Assembly: GCA_024235895.1 (NCBI GenBank)
Contig: JACKLM010000005.1
Coordinates: 186,001 to 250,000, forward strand
Length of the DNA stretch: 64,000 nucleotides
Source: Burkholderiaceae bacterium
GTDB taxonomy: Bacteria > Pseudomonadota > Gammaproteobacteria > Burkholderiales > Burkholderiaceae_C
Reading direction: 5' to 3'
A program made the translations under genes and the position numbers. How positions within the stretch are numbered: the stretch's first letter is position 1; each line of letters begins with the position of its first letter. Positions 1 through 8,167 of this stretch are shown one piece after another. The notes beneath the pieces are model-generated. The model made no database searches and was not told the DNA's origin. It saw nothing but the letters and a program-made list of their open reading frames with translations.

Positions 1-536
1 GCCGTCGGCTGGACGGCCTTGACCGCGTTGCTGGTCACGGCCTGGAAGTTGGCCTCGGCAACCTCGGCAGCCTGCTTGGTCGCCTTCTGCACGCTCTCGA
101 AGGCGTTGTTGGCCGCGGCCATCGCCGACTTGACCAGCGCGACGGCATTCTCGGTGCCGGCCGGCGCATTCTTCACCGCGGTGTCGACCACGGCGTAGGC
201 CTTGCCTTGAAGGTCGGCGAACTGCGCTTCCGTCAGTTTGGCCAGCTCGGCGTTGGTGCCGGCGGTGATCTCGTAGACGTGGCGGCTGTAGGCCATCGCC
301 TTGTCGGCCGCCGGTTGCAGCAGCGAGGCCTGCAGCGCCAGCAGTTCCTGCGCGTCCTTGGCCTGCAGCGCGGCCTGGGTGTTGTCGGCGGCTTCGCTCA
401 GCATGGTGCGGGCGGCCTGCATGTTCAGCTCGACCAGCTTCTCGACGCCTTCGAACACCTTGTTCGTCATGCCGAACAGGGTTTCGACGTTGGCGCGCTG
501 GGCGGCGATCACTTGCTCTTGGGTGAAGGGGGTCAT
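1..536 (-). CDS. phaP: Phasin family protein, PHA granule-associated (3' end beyond the window)
   Basis: Phasins are small amphipathic proteins that coat polyhydroxyalkanoate granules and set their number and size. The gene reads leftwards from ATG at 536 and leaves the window without a stop. About 178 residues are visible, nearly a full phasin (usually 180–195). The start MTPFTQEQVIAAQRANVETL and the following FGMTNKVFEGVEKLVELN are typical of the Phasin_2 family; the rest is alanine-rich helix with no cysteine. The upstream region carries a good sigma70 promoter flanked by two matching inverted repeats. Elsewhere in the window are phaC, phaB and a second PHA synthase, which fits granule storage. 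The assignment is firm; the exact C-terminus is unseen. Confidence 0.93.
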   Translation of the reverse strand, partial: MTPFTQEQVIAAQRANVETLFGMTNKVFEGVEKLVELNMQAARTMLSEAADNTQAALQAKDAQELLALQASLLQPAADKAMAYSRHVYEITAGTNAELAKLTEAQFADLQGKAYAVVDTAVKNAPAGTENAVALVKSAMAAANNAFESVQKATKQAAEVAEANFQAVTSNAVKAVQPT

Positions 537-594
537 GGGAGGCTCCGTTTCGGTCGGGGGAAGGGGATGGATTCGATCTTGGCTGCCACAGCGT

Positions 595-671
595 TTGCTG
601 CACTGCAACATGGTTCGAAGTATAGGGCTCCCGGATCGGCTTGCAAGCCCTTTTTGCTGCGGCGCAACAAA
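595..671 (-). promoter_or_regulatory. Phasin promoter with two PhaR-like operator repeats
   Basis: Read leftwards there is a -35 TTGCAA (641–646), a 16-bp spacer and a -10 TATACT (complement of 619–624). Two copies of an inverted repeat of form TTGCTGC-N3-GCAACA lie at 595–610, just downstream of the -10 and over the expected transcript start, and at 654–670, just upstream of the -35. PHA-responsive repressors of the PhaR family are known to bind phasin promoters at two sites around the -35 and the start point. The repeats and promoter are seen; binding by PhaR is inference. The rest of the gap up to 855 shows nothing else. Confidence 0.7.
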
Positions 672-855
672 TTAGAGAGCGTCATCGAGGGGTCACGGTC
701 CCTGGGTCCCGGCAGACAGCGCCGCGACGACGCCGGCCTCGCGCGACGGTGCGCGACGGTGCGCGAGACGCGGACCCTGGAGCGCGTCGCCTCAGCAAGG
801 GGTTGCGACGGCGGCCATACCCGCGCATCGGGTGCCGCGCCGACAATCGCGTCCG

Positions 856-1851
856 ATGCAGGCCTTCCACAGCGATCACTTCGTGCTCCCGCTGCCGGCG
901 GGGCATCGCTTCCCGATGCCCAAGTACCGCTTGCTGCGCGACGCGGTGGCGCGCGAATTGCCGCAGCTGCGCGTGTGCGAGGCGCCAGCGGCCAGCGACG
1001 GCGAGCTCGCGCTGGCGCACACGCCGGGCTGGATCCAGGCGGTCGCCGAGGGCCTGCTGACGCCGGCGCAGCAGCGCGAGATCGGCTTCCCGTGGTCGCC
1101 CCGGATGGCCGAGCGCGCACGGCGCTCGGTCGGCGCGACGATCGCGGCGGCGCGCGCGGCGCTCGCCGAAGGGGTGGCGGCCAATCTGGCCGGCGGCACC
1201 CACCACGCCTACGCCGACCATGGTGCCGGCTGGTGCGTCTTCAACGACACCGCGGTCGCGGCGCGCCTGATGCAGGCCGAGTGGCACCGCCGCAGGCACA
1301 GCCTGCTGCGCGTGGTCGTGATCGACCTGGACGTGCACCAGGGCAACGGCACGGCGGCGATCTTCGCCGACGACCCGACGGTCTTCACTCTGTCGCTGCA
1401 CGGCGAACGCAACTACCCGGTGCGCAAGGAGGCGGGCGACCTCGACGTCGCGCTGCCCGACGGCTGCGGCGACGAAGCCTACCTGGCCGCGCTCGACGAC
1501 GCGCTGGGGCGGCTGTGGTCGCGCCACGCCGCGGCGCCGCCGGGCCTCGCGTTCTACCTCGCCGGTGCCGACCCGCACGAGGACGACCGGCTCGGCCGAC
1601 TGAAGCTGAGCGCGGCCGGGTTGGTCGAGCGCGACCGTCGGGTCTTCGGCGCGTTGCGCGATCGCGGCATCCCGGTGGCCGTCAGCATGGCCGGCGGCTA
1701 CGGGCGCGAGGTCGCGACGACGGTGGCGATCCACGCGCGCACGCTGGCGCAGGCGCTGGCGAGCTGGCATCGATGGCAGGGCCTGCCGGCGCCTCCACCC
1801 GCGCCCGACATGCCGCGCGGCGTCGCGCCGGTGAAACAATCGGTGCGATGA
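856..1851 (+). CDS. Histone deacetylase-like / acetylpolyamine amidohydrolase family protein
   Basis: Zinc-dependent deacetylase fold of about 331 residues. The class signatures appear in order: GTHHAYADHGAGWCVFND with the catalytic histidine pair, DLDVHQGNGT with the zinc-binding Asp and His, AGADPHEDDRLG with the third zinc ligand, and GGYGR with the transition-state tyrosine. The start at 856 (MQAFHSDHF) is preferred over an in-frame ATG at 832 because family members begin at this 'H-x-D-H-F' strand. It overlaps the nitroreductase start by 4 bp (ATGA), so the two are probably cotranslated. Bacterial members act on acetylated polyamines or other small amides; the substrate cannot be told here. 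Confidence 0.87.
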   Translation: MQAFHSDHFVLPLPAGHRFPMPKYRLLRDAVARELPQLRVCEAPAASDGELALAHTPGWIQAVAEGLLTPAQQREIGFPWSPRMAERARRSVGATIAAARAALAEGVAANLAGGTHHAYADHGAGWCVFNDTAVAARLMQAEWHRRRHSLLRVVVIDLDVHQGNGTAAIFADDPTVFTLSLHGERNYPVRKEAGDLDVALPDGCGDEAYLAALDDALGRLWSRHAAAPPGLAFYLAGADPHEDDRLGRLKLSAAGLVERDRRVFGALRDRGIPVAVSMAGGYGREVATTVAIHARTLAQALASWHRWQGLPAPPPAPDMPRGVAPVKQSVR

Positions 1852-2552
1852 GCACGATCCCCTCCCCCGAAGCCACGGCCGCGGTCGACGCCGCGATCGC
1901 CTCGCGCCGCGCCGTGCGCGCTTTCCTGCCGATACCGGTGGCGCGCGAGACCGTCGAGGCAATCCTGCGCGTGGCCTCGCGTGCGCCCTCGGGCAGCAAC
2001 ATCCAGCCCTGGCAGGTGCACGTGCTGACGGGCGCGGCGCGCGAGGCGATGACGCGCGAGATCCTCGCGGCGTACGACGACCCGGCGCAGCTCGCGCAGC
2101 ACGCCGAGGAATACGACTACTACCCCAAGGCCTGGTTCTCGCCCTATGTCGAGCGGCGGCGCAAGCTCGGCTGGGACCTGTATGCGCTGGCGGGCATCGC
2201 CAAGGGCGACAAGGCGCGCATGCACGCGCAGCTGGGGCGCAACTTCCGCTTCTTCGACGCCCCGGTGGGGCTGATCTTCACGATCGACCGTGCGCTCGAG
2301 CAGGGCAGCTGGCTGGACTACGGCACCTTCTTGCAGAACGTCATGCTCGCCGCCCGCGCGCGCGGGCTGGACACCTGCCCGCAGCAATCGTTCACGCACT
2401 TCCACCGCATCATCGAGCGCCGGCTCGCGCTGCCCGACTCGCAGATGGTCGTGTGCGGCATGTCGCTCGGCTGGGCAGACCCCGGCGCGGCGGTGAATCG
2501 CCTCGTCACCGAGCGCGAGCCGGTCGAGGCCTTCGCGCGCTTTCACGAGTGA
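1848..2552 (+). CDS. Nitroreductase family protein
   Basis: FMN-dependent NAD(P)H oxidoreductase of 234 residues. It has the usual start with SRRAVRAFLP (Arg-Arg phosphate contact), the SGSNIQPWQVHVL strand, and the C-terminal GMSLGWADP loop followed by the NRLVTEREPVEAF tail found in RutE/NfnB-like enzymes that reduce nitro groups, quinones or similar electrophiles. The start codon overlaps the stop of the deacetylase-like gene as ATGA, indicating translational coupling. The true substrate is not predictable. No frameshift or missing motif is seen. Confidence 0.9.
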   Translation: MSTIPSPEATAAVDAAIASRRAVRAFLPIPVARETVEAILRVASRAPSGSNIQPWQVHVLTGAAREAMTREILAAYDDPAQLAQHAEEYDYYPKAWFSPYVERRRKLGWDLYALAGIAKGDKARMHAQLGRNFRFFDAPVGLIFTIDRALEQGSWLDYGTFLQNVMLAARARGLDTCPQQSFTHFHRIIERRLALPDSQMVVCGMSLGWADPGAAVNRLVTEREPVEAFARFHE

Positions 2553-2613
2553 GGCCGCACGGCCGCGTCCGGCGCGTGCCGGGTGCCGGCCGCTTCCCGA
2601 GGAGATCCCGTCG

Positions 2614-3597
2614 ATGACCCCCCGGCCTTCCGTCCTCGTCGCCCGGGCCGTCTTCCCGGAGGCGGTCGCGCGCCTGCGCGAGCACTTCGACGTCGTACCC
2701 AACCCCGACGACCGCGAGTGGTCGCGCGACGAGCTGTCGGGCCGGCTGCAGGGCATGCAAGGCCTGCTGGCCACCGCCGGCGAGCCGATCGACGTCGCGC
2801 TGCTGGACGCCCACCCGCAGCTGCGCGCGGTGTGCCTGATGACGGTGGGCTACAACAACGTCGACGTCGACGCCTGCACCGCGCGCGGCGTGCTGGTGAC
2901 GAATGCGCCGGGCGTGCTGACCGAGACCACGGCCGACCTCGGCTTCGCGCTGATGATGGCGGCGGCGCGCCGCTTCTCGGAGGCGGAGCGCTTCCTGCGC
3001 AGCGGCGCGTGGAACGAGTGGCGCGTCGACCTGCTCGCCGGTCGCGACGTGCACGGCGCGACGCTGGGCATCCTCGGCATGGGGCGCATCGGGCAGGCGA
3101 TCGCGCGCCGCGGCGCGCTGGGATTCGGCATGAAGGTGATCTACCACAACCGGTCGCGTCTGCCGGCCGCTGCCGAGGCCCCGCTCGCGGCACGCTGGGT
3201 CGACAAGGCGACGCTGCTGGCCGAGTCGGACCACCTCGTGCTGGTGCTGCCGTACACGCCGGCCAACCGTCACGCGATCGGCGCTGCCGAGCTGTCGCGG
3301 ATGAAGCCGACGGCGACGCTGACCAATATCGCGCGCGGTGGCATCGTCGACGACGCCGCGCTGGCGGCGGCGCTGCGCGCGGGGCGCCTGTTCGCCGCCG
3401 GGCTGGACGTGTACGAGAACGAGCCGGCGGTGCATCCCGAGCTGCTGACGCTGCCCAACGTCGTGCTGCTGCCGCACATCGGCAGCGCGACCGAGGCGAC
3501 GCGCCGCGCGATGGTCGGCTGCGCGGTCGACAACCTGATCGCCGCGCTGACCGGCGCTGTGCCGCCGACGCCGGTCAACCCGCAGGTGCTGTCTTGA
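2614..3597 (+). CDS. D-isomer-specific 2-hydroxyacid dehydrogenase (glyoxylate/hydroxypyruvate reductase type)
   Basis: 327-residue NAD(P)H-dependent dehydrogenase reducing short 2-oxoacids such as glyoxylate or hydroxypyruvate. The nucleotide-binding motif GILGMGRIGQAIARR is followed by the NADPH-type basic stretch YHNRSR. The active-site set is complete: Arg in NIARGGIVDD, Glu in YENEPAVHPE and His in LLPHIGSATEAT. The start ATG at 2614 follows GAGGAGAT with suitable spacing. It lies 61 bp after the nitroreductase and may be in the same transcript. Motif order and length match GhrB/TkrA-type enzymes, but the specific substrate is inferred from family only. Confidence 0.9.
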   Translation: MTPRPSVLVARAVFPEAVARLREHFDVVPNPDDREWSRDELSGRLQGMQGLLATAGEPIDVALLDAHPQLRAVCLMTVGYNNVDVDACTARGVLVTNAPGVLTETTADLGFALMMAAARRFSEAERFLRSGAWNEWRVDLLAGRDVHGATLGILGMGRIGQAIARRGALGFGMKVIYHNRSRLPAAAEAPLAARWVDKATLLAESDHLVLVLPYTPANRHAIGAAELSRMKPTATLTNIARGGIVDDAALAAALRAGRLFAAGLDVYENEPAVHPELLTLPNVVLLPHIGSATEATRRAMVGCAVDNLIAALTGAVPPTPVNPQVLS

Positions 3598-3635
3598 CAG
3601 GGCGCTTCGACGCCCCCGGTCGCGCCTGCCGTGGC

Positions 3636-4190
3636 CTAGCCGATCGGCGAGGCCGGCGCGTCGTCGGGAACGTTCATCTGGCGCAGCAGGCGCGCGAGAT
3701 CGGCATCCAGCCGTGCGAGCGTCGCCGGGTCCAGGTCGCGCAGCGCCTGCAGCAGGACGCCCGCGTGCGGCCCCGGCGCGCGCGCCAGCAGCGCAGCACC
3801 TTCCGGCTGCAGCTGCAGGTAGACGGTGCGACGGTCGGCCTGGCCACGCTCGGTCCGCACCAGCCCGCGCTCGACCAGGCCGCGCACCAGGTTGCTCGCC
3901 GTCGACTGGTGGATGTGCATCGCGCGTGCGAGGCTGCCGACGCCGATGCCCGGGTGCTCGGCTATGACGCCGAGCGCCCAGACCTGTGCGCCGCCGATGC
4001 CGACCTGCTTCTCGACCTGCTGGAAGTGCGCGCGCACCGCGGTGAAGACCTGCCGGAAGCGGCGCAGCACGCGCGGCGGTGTGCCTGGCGGCGCGGCGTC
4101 CGACGGGGCTGCCGGCGCAGGCGCGCCGATGCTCGCGGCACGGGCCTTGCCGTGGGCCGGGGGGCGCGAAGCTCGGGGGGCGCTGTCCAT
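3636..4190 (-). CDS. MarR family transcriptional regulator
   Basis: 184-residue winged-helix regulator. After a low-complexity Ala/Pro N-terminus of about 38 residues comes the MarR core: a dimerisation helix (RRFRQVFTAVRAHFQQVEKQ), the recognition helix MHIHQSTASNLVRGLVERGL, and the wing VRTERGQADRRTVYLQL, whose DRR is the family hallmark. It is transcribed divergently from the chloride transporter gene, 41 bp away, so it may control that gene or itself; this is inference from position. It converges on the 2-hydroxyacid dehydrogenase with a 38-bp gap. The ligand is unknown. Confidence 0.9.
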   Translation of the reverse strand: MDSAPRASRPPAHGKARAASIGAPAPAAPSDAAPPGTPPRVLRRFRQVFTAVRAHFQQVEKQVGIGGAQVWALGVIAEHPGIGVGSLARAMHIHQSTASNLVRGLVERGLVRTERGQADRRTVYLQLQPEGAALLARAPGPHAGVLLQALRDLDPATLARLDADLARLLRQMNVPDDAPASPIG

Positions 4191-4231
4191 GCATCGATGA
4201 TAGAGGCCGCCGCGGCAGCCGCCCGTGCGCG

Positions 4232-5662
4232 ATGAAGCCCAGGCATCTGGACCAGCCCGACTGGCGCTCGCGGCTGCGCGCCGAGTTGACCGCCTGGAGG
4301 CCCTGGGTCACTCGGGTCGTCGTGCTCGCATTTGCCGCCGCGGCCGGGCTGGTGGTCGCCGGCTTCACCTGGCTGGCCGAGTCGGCCTACGCGGCGTTCG
4401 AGTCCGGCCGCGCGCAGCTGCCGTGGGCACCGCTGCTGTGGATGCCGCTGGTGGCCGCGGCCATCGTCTGGGTCGTCCGTCGTGGGTTCCCGGGCACGGC
4501 AGGCTCGGGCATTCCGCAGGTGATGGCGGCGATGGACGTTCGTACGACGAGGGCGCAGCGCGCGCCCTTCGTCTCGCTGCGGACGAGCCTGGCCAAACTG
4601 GTGCTGACCTCGGCCGGGATGCTGGGCGGGCTGTCGCTCGGGCGCGAGGGACCGTCGGTGCAGGTCGCCGCCGGCATCCTGCACCACGCGCGCCGGTGGC
4701 TGCCGGCGCGCAGCGCGGTCAACGAGCATGGCCTGATCGCCGCCGGCGGCGCGGCCGGGATCGCCGCCGCGTTCAACACGCCGCTGGGCGGCGTGATGTT
4801 CGCGATCGAGACGCTCGCGCGGCGGCCCGAGTCGCGCAGCAGCGGGCTGCTGATCGGCGCCATCGTGCTGGCCGGGGTGATGGCGGTGTCGATCTACGGC
4901 AACGTCAGCTACTTCGGCCGCATCGAAGTGCCGGCGCTGGACCTCGCGCTGCTCGGCCCGGGGCTGATCGTCGCGCTGCTCAGCGGGCTGGGCGGCGGGC
5001 TGTTCGCGCGTGTGCTGGTCGTCTCGGCCGCGGGCTCGGCCGACCGGCTCTCGCGCTGGCGGGCCGCCTACCCGGTTCGCTTCGCCGCCGGCTGCGCGCT
5101 GGCGGTCGCCGTCATCGGGCTGGCCACGGGCGGCGCGGTCTTCGGCAGCGGGGCGGCCCAGACGCGGGTGCTGCTCGAGGGGGGCGAGCTCAATCCCGTC
5201 TACACGCCGCTGAAGGCACTGGCGACCTGGTTGACGGCCTGGAGCGGGGTGCCCGCCGGGGTCTTCGCGCCGTCGCTCGCGGTCGGGGCGGGGATCGGCG
5301 CCGATGTCGCCGCCTGGACCGGCTACGAGCATCGGGCGGCGCTGATCGCGCTCGGCATGGCGGGCTTCCTCGCGGCCGTGACGCAGGCGCCGCTGACGGC
5401 CTTCATCATCGTCATGGAGATGGTCGCCGGTCAGCCGATGGTGCTCAGCCTGATGGCCTGCGCGATGGTCGCCAGCGTGGTCTCGCGGCTGGTCAGCACG
5501 CCGCTTTACGCTGCGCAGGCGCAACTCGTGATGGCGGGGCTGGCAGCCGCGTCGCCCTCCGTCGCCGCGCCGGCACCTGCAGCCCCCGGCCCGGCCGGCG
5601 GCCCGGTGGTCGATCCGCCGACCGATCCCGGGCAGGGGCCATCGCCACCGCCGACCGCGTAA
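4232..5662 (+). CDS. ClC family chloride channel/transporter
   Basis: 476-residue integral membrane protein of the ClC family, moving Cl- (often in exchange for H+) across the inner membrane. Selectivity-filter motifs are present: GSGIPQ (residues 91–96), GREGPSVQ (137–144, with gating Glu139) and GVFAPSLAVGAG. At the intracellular proton-glutamate position of E. coli ClcA (Glu203) the protein has Thr194, within FAIETL. There is no CBS domain; the protein ends in a proline-rich tail. An open frame extends upstream to 4079, but the ATG at 4232 gives the normal N-terminal helix and clears the divergent MarR gene, so it was chosen. Confidence 0.9.
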   Translation: MKPRHLDQPDWRSRLRAELTAWRPWVTRVVVLAFAAAAGLVVAGFTWLAESAYAAFESGRAQLPWAPLLWMPLVAAAIVWVVRRGFPGTAGSGIPQVMAAMDVRTTRAQRAPFVSLRTSLAKLVLTSAGMLGGLSLGREGPSVQVAAGILHHARRWLPARSAVNEHGLIAAGGAAGIAAAFNTPLGGVMFAIETLARRPESRSSGLLIGAIVLAGVMAVSIYGNVSYFGRIEVPALDLALLGPGLIVALLSGLGGGLFARVLVVSAAGSADRLSRWRAAYPVRFAAGCALAVAVIGLATGGAVFGSGAAQTRVLLEGGELNPVYTPLKALATWLTAWSGVPAGVFAPSLAVGAGIGADVAAWTGYEHRAALIALGMAGFLAAVTQAPLTAFIIVMEMVAGQPMVLSLMACAMVASVVSRLVSTPLYAAQAQLVMAGLAAASPSVAAPAPAAPGPAGGPVVDPPTDPGQGPSPPPTA

Positions 5663-5677
5663 AAAGATTCCGACAAA

Positions 5678-5683
5678 TATAAT
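5678..5683 (+). promoter_or_regulatory. Candidate -10 box for the MscS gene
   Basis: A perfect TATAAT lies in a short AT-rich patch between the ClC stop (5662) and the MscS start (5716), 32 bp before the ATG. No convincing -35 is seen 16–18 bp upstream, so this is only a candidate. Confidence 0.35.
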
Positions 5684-5715
5684 TGCGGGTTTGAATTTCG
5701 GGGACGGGAACCATC

Positions 5716-6606
5716 ATGCTCGAGACACTGCAGTCATTCTGGGATTCGAGCCGCGGCTTGCAGGGCCCGGCCGGCACGGCGATCCGCATCGTCGGGATCC
5801 TGGTCGTCGCCTGGATCGTGCTCAGAATCGTCGACCGCGCGCTGAAGGCGTTGAAGGCGCGCATGGCGGCGCACATCGACGATGCCGAGGCCGCGAAGCG
5901 GGCGCTGACGCTGGGGCGGATCTTTCATTACATCGCCACCGTCGTCGTCTCGCTGATCGCGGTCATCCTGGTGCTGTCGGAGCTCGGGATCTCGATCGCG
6001 CCGATCCTCGGCGCCGCCGGGGTCGTCGGTCTGGCGGTCGGCTTCGGTGCCCAAAGCCTGGTCAAGGACTTCTTCACCGGGTTCGTGCTGCTGCTGGAGA
6101 ACCAGATCCGACAGGGCGACGTGGTCGAGATCGCCGGGCGCACCGGCGTGGTCGAGAAGATCACGCTGCGATTCGTGCAGCTGCGCGACTACGGCGGGAT
6201 CGTCTACTTCGTGCCGAACGGCGAGATCACGACCGTGGTCAACATGTCGCGCGGCTTCGCGCACGCGGTGATCGATGCCGGCATCGGCTACGGCGCCGAT
6301 GTCGACCAGGTGATGGCGCTGATGCGCGAGGTCGCCGACGAAATGCGCCGAGACCCGGCCTGGGCGCCGCGCATCGAGGGCGAGTTCGAGCTCGCCGGCG
6401 TCGAGAGCTGGGGCGACTCGGCGGTGACGGTGCGAGGGCGCATCCGCACCCGGCCTGGCGACCAGTGGGCGGTGCGGCGCGAGCTGCTGCGACGGCTGAA
6501 GTACGCGTTCGACAAGGCCGGCGTCGAGATCCCGTTCCCGCAGCGCACGGTGCACGTCGTCGGCGGCAAGACGGACGCCGGGACGGCCGCCGTCGCGGGG
6601 TCCTGA
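5716..6606 (+). CDS. Small-conductance mechanosensitive channel, MscS family
   Basis: 296 residues, the length of the minimal MscS. Three N-terminal membrane helices are visible: around IRIVGILVVAWIVLRIV, around FHYIATVVVSLIAVILVLSE, and the pore helix with GAAGVVGLAVGFGAQSLVKD, the Gly/Ala-rich signature that packs the pore. The beta-domain follows with the usual ENQIRQGDVVEI and the cytoplasmic vestibule. The protein releases solutes when membrane tension rises in osmotic downshock. It stands alone after the ClC gene; both are ion-flow proteins, which may be coincidence. A TATAAT box lies in its leader. Confidence 0.93.
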   Translation: MLETLQSFWDSSRGLQGPAGTAIRIVGILVVAWIVLRIVDRALKALKARMAAHIDDAEAAKRALTLGRIFHYIATVVVSLIAVILVLSELGISIAPILGAAGVVGLAVGFGAQSLVKDFFTGFVLLLENQIRQGDVVEIAGRTGVVEKITLRFVQLRDYGGIVYFVPNGEITTVVNMSRGFAHAVIDAGIGYGADVDQVMALMREVADEMRRDPAWAPRIEGEFELAGVESWGDSAVTVRGRIRTRPGDQWAVRRELLRRLKYAFDKAGVEIPFPQRTVHVVGGKTDAGTAAVAGS

Positions 6607-6730
6607 CCCGCCGCGGGCGCGCGCAGCGCCGAGACGGCGGTCGCGGACGCGGGCGTGCGCCCTCCGGCGCGTCGCGCGCCGGCCCGGGTCTCGGGCCTGG
6701 ACCAGGCCCCGGGCATAAGACAATGCGCCG

Positions 6731-8104
6731 ATGAACGAAACGCTTCTGGCGTGGGCCCCGCTGGTGCTGGGCACGCTGGCGCTGGTGCTGCTGCTGGCCT
6801 TGCTGTGGCGCAGGCCCGACCCCGGCCCGATCGAGCGCCTCGAGCGCGATCTGCGCGACGAGCTCGGCCGCCAGTCGCAGGCCACGCGCGCCGACCTGGC
6901 GACCTTCCAGCAGATGCTGCTGGCGCAGTCGGGCGACGTCGCGCGGACGCAGAACGAGCAGATCGATTCGTTCCGTGTTCAGCTCGCGGCCTCGCAGTCC
7001 GCTTCGGCCGAGCAGGCGCACGCGCAGCAGGCGGCGCTGGCGCAGCAGGCGCAGAGCCTGCAGACGACGCTGACGCAGCTCGCGCAGCAGGCTCGCGACG
7101 CGCAGGACGCGGCGCTGCGGCGCATGGCCGAGCAGGTCGAGCTGCGGCTGGCGGCGCTGCAGCAGGGCAACGAGGCCAGGCTCGAACAGATGCGCGCGAC
7201 CGTCGACGAGAAGCTGCACGCCACGCTCGAGCAGCGTCTGGGCGAGAGCTTCAAGCAGGTCGCCGAGCGGCTCGAGCAGGTGCACCGAGGCCTGGGCGAG
7301 ATGCAGTCGCTGGCGCGCGACGTCGGCGCGCTCAACCGCGTGCTGACCAACGTGAAGACGCGCGGCATCTTCGGCGAGGTGCAGCTCGCCGCGCTGCTCG
7401 AGCAGGTCTTCACGCCCGAGCAGTACGCCACCCATGTCGCCACCGTGCCCGGCAGCAACGAGCGCGTCGAGTTCGCGATCCGCCTGCCCGGGCAGCGCGG
7501 CGGCGGCGACGACGACCGCCCGCTGTGGTTGCCGATCGACGCCAAGTTCCCGCGCGAGGATTACGAGCGGCTGCTCGACGCGCACGAGCGCGCCGACGCG
7601 GCGGGGCTCGAGGCGGCGGCCAAGGCGATCGAGGTGCGGCTGAGGCTGGAGGCGCGACGCATCCGCGACAAGTACGTGGCGCCGCCGCACACGACCGATT
7701 TCGGCATCCTGTTCGTGCCGACCGAGGGGCTGTACGCCGAGGCGCTGCGCCGCCCGGGGCTGGTCGAGGCGCTGCAGCGCGAGCACAAGGTCATGCTCGC
7801 CGGCCCGACCACGCTGCTGGCGACACTGACCAGCCTGCAGATGGGATTCCGCACGCTGGCGCTGGAGAAGCGCTCGGCGGAGGTGTGGGACGTGCTGGGC
7901 GCGGTCAAGACCGAGTTCGGCCGCTTCGGCGAGGTGCTCGCGCGGACCAAGAAGAAGCTCGAGGAGGCGCAGAACACGATCGGCCAGGCCGAGGTGCGGA
8001 CGCGCGCGATGGCGCGCCAGCTGCGCAGTGTCGAGGCGCTGCCCGAGACGCGCGCGGCGCAGCTGCTGGCGCCGCCGGGTGACGCCGACGAGGCCGTGCC
8101 CTGA
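6731..8104 (+). CDS. rmuC: DNA recombination protein RmuC
   Basis: 457 residues. An N-terminal membrane helix (VLGTLALVLLLALLWRR) is followed by a long Gln/Ala-rich coiled coil (about residues 40–200) and the conserved RmuC domain with WLPIDAKFPREDYERLLDAH, FGILFVPTEGLYAEALRRPG and AGPTTLLATLTSLQMGFR. RmuC is a predicted PD-(D/E)XK-type nuclease that limits inversions at short inverted repeats in E. coli. The Asp in PIDAKFP fits the nuclease core. The start at 6731 sits at the beginning of the hydrophobic segment. It is a stand-alone gene converging on the glutaredoxin-like gene. Confidence 0.93.
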   Translation: MNETLLAWAPLVLGTLALVLLLALLWRRPDPGPIERLERDLRDELGRQSQATRADLATFQQMLLAQSGDVARTQNEQIDSFRVQLAASQSASAEQAHAQQAALAQQAQSLQTTLTQLAQQARDAQDAALRRMAEQVELRLAALQQGNEARLEQMRATVDEKLHATLEQRLGESFKQVAERLEQVHRGLGEMQSLARDVGALNRVLTNVKTRGIFGEVQLAALLEQVFTPEQYATHVATVPGSNERVEFAIRLPGQRGGGDDDRPLWLPIDAKFPREDYERLLDAHERADAAGLEAAAKAIEVRLRLEARRIRDKYVAPPHTTDFGILFVPTEGLYAEALRRPGLVEALQREHKVMLAGPTTLLATLTSLQMGFRTLALEKRSAEVWDVLGAVKTEFGRFGEVLARTKKKLEEAQNTIGQAEVRTRAMARQLRSVEALPETRAAQLLAPPGDADEAVP

Positions 8105-8167
8105 TCCTGCGCGGCGCGGGTGCGCGGGCGCTCGACGGCGGATCGCCCGCGCGCGCCGTGCGAACGC

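Noticed and set aside
207..2552. A 781-residue frame running from the phasin region to the nitroreductase stop
   Set aside because: Only its last 234 residues, from 1848, look like protein; the rest crosses the phasin promoter and the deacetylase gene in the wrong frame.
6680..6716. Possible terminator between mscS and rmuC (GCCTGG/CCAGGC with CCCGGG repeats)
   Set aside because: Short, imperfect stems and no T-run; too weak to report.
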